Source: Marinobacter antarcticus
GTDB lineage: Bacteria > Pseudomonadota > Gammaproteobacteria > Pseudomonadales > Oleiphilaceae
Length of the DNA: 64,000 nucleotides
Reading direction: 5' to 3'
NCBI RefSeq assembly: GCF_900142385.1
Contig: NZ_FRAQ01000001.1
Coordinates: 2,108,001-2,172,000 of the forward strand
A model generated the notes under the pieces. The model searched no databases and was not told where the DNA came from. It saw only the letters and a list, made by a program, of their open reading frames with translations. Made by a program: the position numbers and the translations under genes. The number at the start of each line of letters is the position of its first letter. Within the stretch, counting starts at the first letter, position 1. Shown here piece by piece: positions 1 to 8,264 of the stretch.

Positions 1-179
1 GTGATGGCCGTTTCTGTGCGGAGCTGATAAAAGCCGGTAAGACCTTCGCTGTGAATCGTTTCACAGACGGCCTTGCAACCCTGGCAGCAGAAAAATCGGG
101 TTTGCCCATCGAGCTGAAGTGTAATCGGCGGCTCACCGTCAGCCGGTTCGCCGCAGTGGAAGCAATCCAGGGGGGTCAC
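1..179 (-). CDS. ccoI: CcoI/FixI copper-transporting P-type ATPase, N-terminal fragment
   Basis: Only the first 59 codons are present; the gene runs off the left edge. The fragment begins at a GTG that overlaps the TGA of ccoH (GTGA), the usual tight coupling in this cluster. It carries the N-terminal cysteine-rich segment of the CcoI family: CxxC at residues 6-9 and a CCxxC group at 31-35, inside a region that precedes the metal-binding and membrane domains of the full protein. CcoI is known to export or deliver copper needed for the binuclear centre of cbb3 oxidase. The ATPase core is outside the window, so the call rests on the cysteine pattern and on the position after ccoG and ccoH. Confidence 0.88.
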   Translation of the reverse strand, partial: MTPLDCFHCGEPADGEPPITLQLDGQTRFFCCQGCKAVCETIHSEGLTGFYQLRTETAI

Positions 180-691
180 CCTTGCGCGGAGCCGTCCGGA
201 CCCATATGAAGCTTGCCTTTTGCGGGCAACAAGGCTTCACCCTTAAGGCGCCATTGATTATCCGGTCCACGGAGGTCGTAATACCAGCGCCCGTCGATAT
301 CGTGCATCATGGTTCCAGTATAATGGCCGTTGCCGTCACTCCGGAACTGAATGGTTCGATCCCTCTGGGCCAGCGTCGGGTGAAACAGGTTAAGCACCAG
401 ATAGGGGAAATCTGCCGGACCCTGCTGAGTGTTAACATTCAGCATAATGCTGCGGTCCTCGAACGCCATGTCAGCGCTCAGGCCCATCTCTTTGGCAGCC
501 TGGTCTCGGGCTATCTCAAGGTTGATGCCACGGCCTTCTTTCGAATAATCGTCGGTAACCATCGTATCTTTCATGTTCGAGGCTACGACCAGCATGACCA
601 TGCAGAAGGTAATTGCAGACAGCGGCGCTATGGTCAGAAACCAGAACCAGGGCTGTCGATACCAGGGTGCTACGGGTACTTCTTGATTCAT
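176..691 (-). CDS. ccoH: CcoH/FixH, cbb3 oxidase assembly protein
   Basis: This 171-residue protein has one N-terminal membrane anchor (about residues 14-36, preceded by a W/P-rich PWYRQPWFWF stretch typical of FixH) and a small periplasmic domain. FixH/CcoH stays associated with the assembling cbb3 cytochrome oxidase and stabilises it. The gene sits 48 bases after ccoG and overlaps ccoI, completing the ccoGHI order. Length and the segment MVTDDYSKEGRGIN after the anchor match the family. No catalytic residues are expected. Confidence 0.93.
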   Translation of the reverse strand: MNQEVPVAPWYRQPWFWFLTIAPLSAITFCMVMLVVASNMKDTMVTDDYSKEGRGINLEIARDQAAKEMGLSADMAFEDRSIMLNVNTQQGPADFPYLVLNLFHPTLAQRDRTIQFRSDGNGHYTGTMMHDIDGRWYYDLRGPDNQWRLKGEALLPAKGKLHMGPDGSAQG

Positions 692-739
692 AATGCTCAG
701 TCTCGTCTTTTACAGGTTACCAACAGTGACCCCGAAGGA

Positions 740-2170
740 TCACTGCGTTGGACCGACAAATCGGCTTTCGGTTTCCAGCTTCAGTGAAGCATCCGTTTCA
801 GACTGTGCATGGAAGATTATTTCATTGTTCGATTGTGGAATGGACTCAGGCGGTACATCTACAACGGTTGGCAGCGAACGGTTTTCGCCGCTGTCTACGC
901 TTACCTGAGTCTGAGTCAGAATACGGATGCCATCCAGACCTTTTACGGAAAGGGTGAAGGTCTGTGGGATTTCTGACATGTTGGCTATTTTCAGGGTGTA
1001 GGAGTTTTCAATGCGCCCCTCACCATTGAAGCTGAACAGCGTACCACGATCTCTCAGCACGTCCATTTGGGCCGGCACACGGGTTGCGATCACGAAAATA
1101 ATCGCGCCGACCATGGCTGTCAGAACCGCACCATAACCAAAGGTACGAGGCCGCAGCAATTTCGACGGTTTGCCTTCAAGCTCATTTTCAGTGGTGTAAC
1201 GAATCAGCCCGCGAGGGTAGTCCATCTTGTCCATGATGTCGTCACAAGCGTCGATGCACAGTGCACAACCGATGCACTCATACTGAAGGCCATCACGAAT
1301 ATCAATGCCAGTAGGGCACACGTGCACGCACTGCCCGCAATCAATACAGTCGCCAAGGCCGGCTTCTTCCGGCTTCACATCTTTTCTGCGGCCACCGCGA
1401 GGCTCGCCACGGTTGGGGTCGTAGGAAACTATACGTGTATTCGGGTCAAACATGACCGACTGGAAGCGGGCGTACGGGCACATGTACAAGCACACTTGCT
1501 CGCGCATCCAGCCAGCATTCAGATACGTGGCTACGGTGAAAAACGCAACCCAGAAGTAAGCCCAGCCGTTGGCCTGGAAAGTGAAGATGTCGGCAATCAG
1601 TTCGCGAATAGGGTAAAAATATCCGACAAACGTAAGCCCGGTCATAAAGGCAATAAACAACCAGATAGCATGCTTGGCTGATTTCTTGATCATTTTTTCT
1701 TTGGAATTGGGCGTTTTGTCCAGTTTCATGCGTTTGTTGCGGCTGCCTTCAATACGCTCTTCAACCCACATGAAGATGAACGTCCATACTGTCTGAGGGC
1801 AGGTGTAACCACACCAGACACGACCAAACAGTGTGGTGATGAAGAACAGGCCGAAGGCGCAGATAATCAGCATGCCCGAGAGCAGGAAAAAATCCTTGGG
1901 AAAGAAAGTGGCGCCATAAAGGTGGAATTCCCGGGCAGGCAGATCGAAGTGTATCAGCGGATCCCCATCCAGTGTCAGCCAGACAAACAGGAAGTACATG
2001 CTCATGAGCAGCAGCAGGCTGACCGTCCGGATACGCTGGAACAGGCCTTTCACTTCCTTGACGTAAATTTTCTTGCGGCTGGCGTATAACTCTACGGATT
2101 CGTCTTTCTTCTTTTTGCCCGAGGGCTCCGAGGAGGGGTCGACCTGTTTGACCGGAATCTCATTACTCAT
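740..2170 (-). CDS. ccoG: CcoG/FixG/RdxA, membrane ferredoxin-like copper reductase for cbb3 assembly
   Basis: The 476-residue protein has several membrane helices in its first half, a CGYTCPQTVW motif at about 120, and two clustered cysteine motifs for [4Fe-4S] centres (C275, C278, C281, C285 and C299, C302, C305, C309). A C-terminal helix near 350 is followed by an immunoglobulin-like periplasmic domain. CcoG is reported to reduce Cu(II) to Cu(I) for oxidase assembly. The start ATG has a strong GGAGGT ribosome site. It lies 135 bases after ccoP, a gap that holds a hairpin, so it may be transcribed both with ccoNOQP and from its own promoter. Confidence 0.96.
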   Translation of the reverse strand: MSNEIPVKQVDPSSEPSGKKKKDESVELYASRKKIYVKEVKGLFQRIRTVSLLLLMSMYFLFVWLTLDGDPLIHFDLPAREFHLYGATFFPKDFFLLSGMLIICAFGLFFITTLFGRVWCGYTCPQTVWTFIFMWVEERIEGSRNKRMKLDKTPNSKEKMIKKSAKHAIWLFIAFMTGLTFVGYFYPIRELIADIFTFQANGWAYFWVAFFTVATYLNAGWMREQVCLYMCPYARFQSVMFDPNTRIVSYDPNRGEPRGGRRKDVKPEEAGLGDCIDCGQCVHVCPTGIDIRDGLQYECIGCALCIDACDDIMDKMDYPRGLIRYTTENELEGKPSKLLRPRTFGYGAVLTAMVGAIIFVIATRVPAQMDVLRDRGTLFSFNGEGRIENSYTLKIANMSEIPQTFTLSVKGLDGIRILTQTQVSVDSGENRSLPTVVDVPPESIPQSNNEIIFHAQSETDASLKLETESRFVGPTQ

Positions 2171-2279
2171 GGGTACCTCCAGGTGGAGTCTTAAAGCGGG
2201 TGCGGGCGCCGTTGCAGGCTGGTGGTGCTGATCTTCTCAAGCCTGTGCCCGCACGCAGACACAGGGTTGAGCAGACCAT

Positions 2280-2298
2280 GCCGGGCTTGAAGCCCGGC
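2280..2298 (-). other. Intergenic hairpin between ccoP and ccoG
   Basis: A 7-base perfect stem (gccgggc/gcccggc) with a 5-base loop lies just after the ccoP stop on the minus strand. No T-run follows, so it is more likely an mRNA-processing or stability element, or a weak attenuator, than an intrinsic terminator. Confidence 0.5.
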
Positions 2299-2305
2299 CG
2301 GAAAG

Positions 2306-3196
2306 TCAGTTAGACAGGCTGTAAACGTATGCAGCCAGGATCTGGATCTGATCGCCGGATAGGCGACCACCCTGAGCGGGCATCTGGTTCTGGCGACCGT
2401 GCAGAACCGTCTGTTTGATCCACTCGTAGTTGGAGCCATACAGCCAGATGTTGTCTGTCAGGTTGGGAGCGCCAAGTGCTTGCATGCCCTTGCCTTCGGG
2501 GCCGTGGCAGGCTACGCAGGCCTGGGCGAATACGGCTTGGCCGGCTTCGGCCGCAGCAGCGTCTTTTTCTCGACCACTGAAACTCAGAACGTAGTTGACC
2601 ACTTGGTCGACCTGTTCGTTGGTCATGTTCGGCATTACACCTTTCGCTGGCATATTGCCCATTCGACCGTTGTGCAGGGTTTCCAGGATAGCCTCGGGTT
2701 TGCCACCCCACAGCCAGTCGTCATCGGTCAGATTGGGGAAACCAACCTGGCCGCGAGCAGCAGAGCCGTGACAAACAGAGCAGTTGTTGGCGAACAGACG
2801 TTGGCCAATCTTGAGCGCATCTCCGTTCTTTGACAGCTCTATTACCGGTGTCTGACCGTATTGCGCAAAGATTGGACCGTACTTCTCGTCAGCTGCGGCA
2901 ATTTCTGCCTCCCACTGATTGGTCGATGTCCAGCCAAGCAACCCCTTGTAGTTGCCCAGGCCCGGGTAGAGTGCCAGGTAGCCGAGGGCAAAGATGCAGG
3001 TAGCTGCAAACAGATAAAACCACCACTTAGGCAATGGATTATCATACTCTTCGATGCCATCGAAGGAATGACCCATAGTGCGGTCGGTTTCTGAATCGGT
3101 GGTCTGGCTTTTACGAGTGGCAAACAGCAGCCACCAGCAGCCGAAGACGGTACCGAGCACGATCACACTGATCCAGATGCTCCAGAAGGTACTCAT
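2306..3196 (-). CDS. ccoP: CcoP, dihaem cytochrome c subunit of cbb3 oxidase
   Basis: The 296-residue protein has two N-terminal membrane helices (about 6-26 and 57-77) and two class I haem c sites, CSVCH at 139-143 and CVACH at 227-231, as in canonical CcoP. It accepts electrons from soluble cytochromes or the bc1 complex and passes them to CcoO and CcoN. Its ATG overlaps the ccoQ stop (ATGA), indicating translational coupling. Length and haem spacing are normal, so the subunit should be functional. Confidence 0.97.
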   Translation of the reverse strand: MSTFWSIWISVIVLGTVFGCWWLLFATRKSQTTDSETDRTMGHSFDGIEEYDNPLPKWWFYLFAATCIFALGYLALYPGLGNYKGLLGWTSTNQWEAEIAAADEKYGPIFAQYGQTPVIELSKNGDALKIGQRLFANNCSVCHGSAARGQVGFPNLTDDDWLWGGKPEAILETLHNGRMGNMPAKGVMPNMTNEQVDQVVNYVLSFSGREKDAAAAEAGQAVFAQACVACHGPEGKGMQALGAPNLTDNIWLYGSNYEWIKQTVLHGRQNQMPAQGGRLSGDQIQILAAYVYSLSN

Positions 3197-3378
3197 TGTT
3201 TTTTCTCCGTTTTTTCCTGTGCAAGAGTACGCTTATCCACCTCGTCATCGTCGAACGGAAGGTGGGCAGCTTCTTCGTTTGCCTTTTTACGATGAGCGCT
3301 GAAAGCCCACCAGATGATGCCGATAAAAACCGCCATCACTAAAAGGGTATGAATGCCGCGTAACTCGTTAATATCCAT
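3193..3378 (-). CDS. ccoQ: CcoQ, small membrane subunit of cbb3 oxidase
   Basis: This 61-residue protein begins MDINELRGIHT and has one membrane helix (about 10-28) ending in a WWAFS segment, then a charged cytoplasmic tail. That is the CcoQ/FixQ pattern, a subunit thought to stabilise the complex. The frame stays open upstream to 3504 inside ccoO, but the ATG at 3378, four bases after ccoO, gives the expected length and avoids a 120-base overlap. It overlaps ccoP by four bases. Confidence 0.93.
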   Translation of the reverse strand: MDINELRGIHTLLVMAVFIGIIWWAFSAHRKKANEEAAHLPFDDDEVDKRTLAQEKTEKKQ

Positions 3379-3382
3379 CAAA

Positions 3383-3991
3383 TCACCGTTTGTCTGAAAG
3401 TACGGTACCCAGCTGCTGCAGATAGGCGAGCAGGGCCTCGATTTCAAACTTGCCTTCCAGTTGATCAGCTGCACCGGCGATCTGCTCGTCAGTGTAGGGC
3501 ACACCCAGCGTCTGCATGGCGGACAGCTTGGCTGCGGTACCGTTATGATCTACCACATCTTCGAACAGCCATGGGAAAGCAGGCATGTTGGACTCAGGAA
3601 CCACGCTGCGCGGGTTATACAGGTGCTGGCGTTGCCAGGCATCTGAATAGCGGCCGCCAACACGGGCCAAGTCCGGCCCCGTGCGCTTGGAACCCCACAG
3701 GAACGGGCGATCGTATACGAATTCGCCCGCGACGGAATAGTGGCCGTAGCGCTCGGTTTCTGCGCGGAACGGACGGATCTGCTGGGTGTGGCAGACATGA
3801 CAGCCTTCGCGAATGTAGATGTCACGGCCTTCCAGTTCCAGCGCTGACAGAGGCTCAAGACCGTCAATGGGTTCGTTGACGCTCTTCAGGAAGAACAGTG
3901 GAACCACTTCGGCCAGAAAACCACCACTGATGGTCAGGATGATCAGCACGATCATCAGACCAATGTTCTTTTCAACTATTTCGTGTTTCAT
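3383..3991 (-). CDS. ccoO: CcoO, monohaem cytochrome c subunit of cbb3 oxidase
   Basis: The 202-residue protein has one N-terminal membrane helix (about 10-34) and one haem c site, CHVCH at 64-68, followed by TQQIRPF as in the family. It passes electrons from CcoP to the catalytic subunit CcoN. It lies 12 bases after ccoN and four bases before ccoQ, inside the ccoNOQP operon. Length is typical. Confidence 0.97.
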   Translation of the reverse strand: MKHEIVEKNIGLMIVLIILTISGGFLAEVVPLFFLKSVNEPIDGLEPLSALELEGRDIYIREGCHVCHTQQIRPFRAETERYGHYSVAGEFVYDRPFLWGSKRTGPDLARVGGRYSDAWQRQHLYNPRSVVPESNMPAFPWLFEDVVDHNGTAAKLSAMQTLGVPYTDEQIAGAADQLEGKFEIEALLAYLQQLGTVLSDKR

Positions 3992-4003
3992 CTGGTCTCT
4001 CCG

Positions 4004-5434
4004 TTAAGCTGCCTGAACTGCTGCGTGGTCTTGGGCAGCCGCTTCTTTCTGGCGCACGGTCATATAGAAGTTATAGGCCATAATCAGCATGCCGGTGAGG
4101 AAGATAACGCCGCCGAGGAAGCGCACAAAATAGCCCGGGTAGGATGCCTCAAGAGCTTCCACAAAGCTGTAGGTAAGGGTGCCGTCTTCGTTAATGGCTC
4201 GCCACATCAGGCCCTGCATGATGCCGTTGACCCACATTGCAACGATGTACAGTACGGTACCGACTGTCGCCAGCCAGAAGTGCACGTTGATCAGGCTGGT
4301 GCTGTACATGTCCTTGAGACCCCAGAGTTTGGGAATCAGGTGGTAAATCGCACCGATACTGATCATCGCAACCCAGCCCAGAGCGCCGGAGTGCACGTGC
4401 CCTATGGTCCAGTCTGTGTTGTGGGACAGAGCGTTCACTGTCTTGATAGACATCATCGGGCCTTCAAAGGTAGACATGCCGTAGAACGACAGGGAAACCA
4501 CCAGAAAGCGGAGGATGGGGTCGGTGCGCAGTTTGTGCCATGCGCCGGACAGGGTCATCATACCGTTGATCATGCCACCCCAGGACGGAGCAAGAAGGAT
4601 CAGAGACATGACCATACTGGCAGTCTGGGCCCAGTCTGGCAGAGCCGAGTAGTGCAGGTGGTGGCCACCGGCCCATACGTAGGTAGCGATCAGTGCCCAG
4701 AAGTGCACGATGGACAGACGATAGGAATAAACCGGGCGCTCGGCTTGTTTGGGAACGAAGTAGTACATCATGCCAAGGAAGCCGGCAGTGAGGAAGAAGC
4801 CTACGGCGTTATGGCCGTACCACCACTGCATCATCGCGTCAGTAACGCCGGCATAAGCCGAGTAGGACTTGAAAGCACTGACCGGCAGTGCCAGGTTATT
4901 CCCGATATGCAGTACGGCGATGGTAAGAATGAAGGCGCCGTAGAACCAGTTGGCAACGTAGATGTGTGGAGTGCTGCGCTTGGTAATGGTGCCAAAGAAC
5001 ACCAGAGCGTAAGTAACCCAGACTACAGCAATGGCGATATCAATTGGCCACTCCAGTTCTGCGTATTCCTTGGTGCTGGTCAAACCCATCGGCAGGGTAA
5101 TTGCTGCTGAAACAATAATCGCTGTCCAGCCCCAAAAGGTAAAAGCCGCAAGTTTGTCAGAAATCAGGCGTGTCTGGCAGGTTCGCTGAACCACATAATA
5201 TGATGTCGCAAACAGGGCACTACCACCAAAACCGAATATAACGGCGTTGGTATGCAATGGTCGGAGGCGACCAAAATGGGTGAACGGCAGATCGAGGTTG
5301 AGGGATGGCCAAACCAGTTGTGCTGCAATCAACACGCCCAGTGCCATGCCAACAATACCCCATACCACTGTCATGATGGCGAACTGTCTCACCACCTTGT
5401 AGTTATATGTCAGGTTCGGATTTTGTGTGCTCAT
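4004..5434 (-). CDS. ccoN: CcoN, catalytic subunit I of cbb3-type cytochrome c oxidase
   Basis: This 476-residue, roughly 12-helix protein is the haem-copper oxidase subunit I that reduces O2 at a haem b3-CuB centre. Conserved histidine-containing segments are visible, such as [38 protein letters not shown] and [12 protein letters not shown], covering low-spin haem, CuB and haem b3 ligands. It is the first gene of ccoNOQP and has an Anr/FNR-like site upstream, fitting induction at low oxygen. The ATG is preceded by an AAGG ribosome site. Confidence 0.98.
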   Translation of the reverse strand: MSTQNPNLTYNYKVVRQFAIMTVVWGIVGMALGVLIAAQLVWPSLNLDLPFTHFGRLRPLHTNAVIFGFGGSALFATSYYVVQRTCQTRLISDKLAAFTFWGWTAIIVSAAITLPMGLTSTKEYAELEWPIDIAIAVVWVTYALVFFGTITKRSTPHIYVANWFYGAFILTIAVLHIGNNLALPVSAFKSYSAYAGVTDAMMQWWYGHNAVGFFLTAGFLGMMYYFVPKQAERPVYSYRLSIVHFWALIATYVWAGGHHLHYSALPDWAQTASMVMSLILLAPSWGGMINGMMTLSGAWHKLRTDPILRFLVVSLSFYGMSTFEGPMMSIKTVNALSHNTDWTIGHVHSGALGWVAMISIGAIYHLIPKLWGLKDMYSTSLINVHFWLATVGTVLYIVAMWVNGIMQGLMWRAINEDGTLTYSFVEALEASYPGYFVRFLGGVIFLTGMLIMAYNFYMTVRQKEAAAQDHAAVQAA

Positions 5435-5490
5435 AGCCTTACCAATGGGTTCAGAGTGGGGAATTATGCGGGCGCAAGTATGGACAAACC

Positions 5491-5535
5491 ATTAGCGGTT
5501 TGCAATGACACGGATCAATTCCTGATATCCATCAA
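5491..5535 (-). promoter_or_regulatory. Anr/FNR-like box and possible promoter for ccoN
   Basis: On the minus strand, TTGATGGATATCAG at 5535-5522 matches the FNR/Anr consensus TTGAT-N4-ATCAA in nine of ten positions. A GCTAAT hexamer at 5496-5491 could be the -10 element, putting the box about 44 bases before the inferred start, close to the class II activator position. The start codon lies a further 50 or so bases on. The box is read from sequence; activation by an Anr homologue is inferred from known cco regulation. Confidence 0.7.
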
Positions 5536-5678
5536 ATGCGCCCGAATCAGCAGCATGGCGTCCTTTCGAAGCGCTTTGCAAGCTGAGTTTCTATGATAGC
5601 CCCAGAGTTGTTCAAGTTGAACTTGGCAAAATTAATCCAGAACAAAAAAAACGCGGCGTTGAGTCGAAAGTAATTGCA

Positions 5679-7505
5679 CTATGTTCCGGCAATAACGGTT
5701 TGATTGCGCCCTCGGGCCTTTGCTTCGTAGAGCGCGCTGTCTGCACGCTCGAAAAGCTCCTGTTGATCTTCGCCGGGCAGCAGCGAGGCAATGCCCGCGC
5801 TCAAGGTAATGCCCGCCCTCGCGCCGTCCGGGGCGGTCACAGCCGTGGTGTGCAAGTCCTTTAACAGAGCTTTGCATACTTTTTGCGCGCCGGCAGTGTC
5901 TGTGCCGGGAAGCAGCAAAGCAAACTCTTCACCGCCAAAACGTATCGTGATATCCCTTGGGCGTTTCACATGACGAGTCAGAATGTCTGCAATCAGTTGC
6001 AGGCAGGTATCGCCAAAACTGTGCCCCCAGGTGTCATTGATAATCTTGAAGTGATCGGCGTCTACCAAGGCAATTGTGAGGGGCTGGCCGGTTCTGCGAG
6101 CTTCTGCGCAAAGCTCGGGCAGAACGTTATCCATATGGCGCCGGTTGTACAGTCCGGTAAGCTGATCGTTAAGGCTTAGGGTCGCAAGCTTGCGATTGGC
6201 GTTCTCCAGCTCCCGCATGGTGGAGCGTAACTGAGCGGTACGTTCGTGCACCCGGTACTCCAGTTCGCTTCGGGCGGCTTGCTCTGCTTCAAGCAGTTTG
6301 TTGTTCAGGAGTCGCCAACGTTGAACCATTGCGTAGTTGAGCAGGATGACCTGGCCGCCGACCACCACTTGCATGAGCGATTCCCGGGCCAGGAAGTCAC
6401 TCAAATACCCGAACGCCGCTGAAGCATAAATCAGCGCTCCGGCAGCCATGACCATCCAGGCCAGAACATACCATTTTGCCGGTTGGTAGCCTTGACGCCA
6501 CCGGCTTATGGCGATGATCGAAAGGATGAATATTGTGGTTAGCCCAAGCGCTGTATTGAAAAGGATCGCCTGACTGTATGGAAGTATCAGAGTCAAGCCG
6601 GTAACGCCGGCGCAGAGCCAGATCATGACTCTCAGAGTTTTGTCCGCAAGGGTGTGCTTCGTTACCTCAAGAAATGAACGCCCGAACAGGATCATTGCGA
6701 GAGTGCACAGCAATAGCGAAAACGGAATGGCGGTGTTTGCAAGTTCGGGGCTGGAGGGCCATAAATACTGGTTTGCAAAGCCGCCCATGGCAAACAGGAA
6801 AATCCCCAAGGCCCCCATATAAAAGGCGTTGTGCAGGTAATAGGCTGTTCTGGAGCTGAAGAACAAAAAGAGGTTAAAAATGGCAAGCACCAGTACTGTG
6901 CCGTAGAACAGGCCGTGTGTAAGGGTCAGGTGATTGCTCCCGGCAATCAGCTCCGAGGGTGTTTCCAGTCGCAGTGGAATATTCAGGGCGCCGCTACTGC
7001 GTATGCGTATTGTGACCGAAAGGGTTTCGCCACTGGCGAGTGCCAGCGGTAGCAGGAAATACCGGTAGTCTACCGCCCTCGAACTAAATGGTTGTTTGTC
7101 ACCAGTTACAAGCGTGTCGCCGGGGTCGTCGCCCTGCCAGAATGTGACTTCATCGAGGAGGGGGTAATTGAGGCTCAGATACCAGAGCCTGCGCTCACGT
7201 TCATTGTTGCTGAGGTTCAGGCGGATCCAGTAAACCGAGCGGGTTTGGCTGAAGGCCAGTTCGTGCCCGAGGGATGGCGTCCATTTGAAGTCTTCCGGCA
7301 GTTCACCAGGGTAGGCTGCGTCGTGGCCCGGGTAGCCTGGTGATGCCTGGTGGAAACACACATAGTGCATGATTGACTTGCGCGCCAAGGCGTCGGTCGC
7401 GTCGAGCACCGGGCATTCCGTGCCAGGCACTGCTGCGTTCACGAATGTTGGTGCGGCAACAAAGTAGCAGGCCAGGAGAAAAAAAAGCCGTGCGAAAAAT
7501 GACAT
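5679..7505 (-). CDS. 7TMR-DISM diguanylate cyclase
   Basis: The 608-residue protein has an N-terminal signal sequence, a periplasmic 7TMR-DISM extracellular domain (about 35-170), seven membrane helices (about 185-390), a short coiled-coil linker (about 395-440) and a C-terminal GGDEF domain. The active site reads GGEEF at 524-528, and an RxxD inhibitory site (RPRD, 515-518) sits exactly five residues before it, so the enzyme is probably active in c-di-GMP synthesis and feedback inhibited. DISM domains are thought to bind carbohydrates or other small ligands; the ligand here is unknown. It is transcribed toward nothing obvious and is separated from ccoN by 244 bases, so it is probably a single-gene unit. 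Confidence 0.93.
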   Translation of the reverse strand: MSFFARLFFLLACYFVAAPTFVNAAVPGTECPVLDATDALARKSIMHYVCFHQASPGYPGHDAAYPGELPEDFKWTPSLGHELAFSQTRSVYWIRLNLSNNERERRLWYLSLNYPLLDEVTFWQGDDPGDTLVTGDKQPFSSRAVDYRYFLLPLALASGETLSVTIRIRSSGALNIPLRLETPSELIAGSNHLTLTHGLFYGTVLVLAIFNLFLFFSSRTAYYLHNAFYMGALGIFLFAMGGFANQYLWPSSPELANTAIPFSLLLCTLAMILFGRSFLEVTKHTLADKTLRVMIWLCAGVTGLTLILPYSQAILFNTALGLTTIFILSIIAISRWRQGYQPAKWYVLAWMVMAAGALIYASAAFGYLSDFLARESLMQVVVGGQVILLNYAMVQRWRLLNNKLLEAEQAARSELEYRVHERTAQLRSTMRELENANRKLATLSLNDQLTGLYNRRHMDNVLPELCAEARRTGQPLTIALVDADHFKIINDTWGHSFGDTCLQLIADILTRHVKRPRDITIRFGGEEFALLLPGTDTAGAQKVCKALLKDLHTTAVTAPDGARAGITLSAGIASLLPGEDQQELFERADSALYEAKARGRNQTVIAGT

Positions 7506-7613
7506 CAGACGCTTCCACAGACATTAAAGTCTGGGAGTGTAGCGAAGGTATACAAACTGTGCTGTTAAACAGTTTGAAATTATGCGAGTCGTCACAGGTT
7601 GAACGTGTTGCGG

Positions 7614-7904
7614 TCAAACACCGCTCTGTTCAAGTACTGTTATGGTTTCATCCTTGTCCATCATCGGAACCAGTTCGGCCATCAGGCTGCGACGGTCGTC
7701 GGACTGGTGCCAACGGTTCCAGTCGGCTTCGGAGCGCCAATTGGCAAGGGTAATCCGGTGATTGGGGTCGTGACTGTCTACCAGCGTTTCCCCGGAAATA
7801 AATCCCGGAGCTGCCACTGCCCGTTGCAGAACCCTGCGAGAGCGTTCCTCATAAGCAGTTTCAAGTGTTTCGGCTATATGGCGTTCAATCAGAACCCGGA
7901 TCAT
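7614..7904 (-). CDS. Antibiotic biosynthesis monooxygenase (ABM) fold protein
   Basis: The 96-residue protein starts MIRVLIERHIAE and contains the ABM-type ferredoxin-like fold pattern, with a central FISGETLVDSHDPNHRITLANW segment split between strand and helix. Such small dimeric proteins act as cofactor-free oxygenases, haem-degrading enzymes or stress proteins, and the substrate cannot be told from sequence. The frame is open upstream, but the ATG at 7904 has a good GGAGGT ribosome site and gives the family length. It is divergent from the tusA-like gene across 84 bases. Confidence 0.75.
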   Translation of the reverse strand: MIRVLIERHIAETLETAYEERSRRVLQRAVAAPGFISGETLVDSHDPNHRITLANWRSEADWNRWHQSDDRRSLMAELVPMMDKDETITVLEQSGV

Positions 7905-7988
7905 GCAAACCTCCAGATGTTTTAATGGTATAAACAGTAATTTAGCACGTATTTCTGAAAAATCAGATCGAATAGAAGGAGACGCTTT

Positions 7989-8228
7989 ATGACCGCTGTC
8001 GAATACGATGCCGAGCTGGATGCATGCGGACTGTTCTGTCCGGAGCCTGTCATGTTGCTTCACAACCGCATCAAGGATGTAGACCCGGGAAAAGTCCTCA
8101 GGGTTACTGCAACAGATCCCTCAACAACTCGCGATGTGCCCAGGTTCTGCCAGTTTCTGGGGCATGAGCTGGTCAGCCATACAGAGCAGGGCGACCGTTA
8201 CATTTACCTCATACGCCGCGGCGTCTGA
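7989..8228 (+). CDS. tusA: TusA-family sulfur-carrier protein
   Basis: This 79-residue protein has the TusA core: a CGLFCPEP segment with the persulfide-accepting cysteine at 17 in a CPxP motif, followed by a helix and a two-layer sandwich. TusA passes sulfur from a cysteine desulfurase to the TusBCD/MnmA route for tRNA 2-thiouridine and to other sulfur pathways. A clear AAGGAGA ribosome site precedes the ATG. MnmA, the terminal thiouridylase, is encoded in the same window at 24.7-25.9 kb but not adjacent. Family members also act in sulfur oxidation, but nothing nearby suggests that. Confidence 0.87.
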   Translation: MTAVEYDAELDACGLFCPEPVMLLHNRIKDVDPGKVLRVTATDPSTTRDVPRFCQFLGHELVSHTEQGDRYIYLIRRGV

Positions 8229-8264
8229 ACCGGTCTTCCCCTGGGTTTAATGCTTTGCAGGTGT

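Noticed and set aside
3983..5110. A 375-codon open frame on the plus strand
   Set aside because: It lies wholly opposite ccoN, follows the third-position bias of that gene and encodes a His/Gln-rich product without family character.
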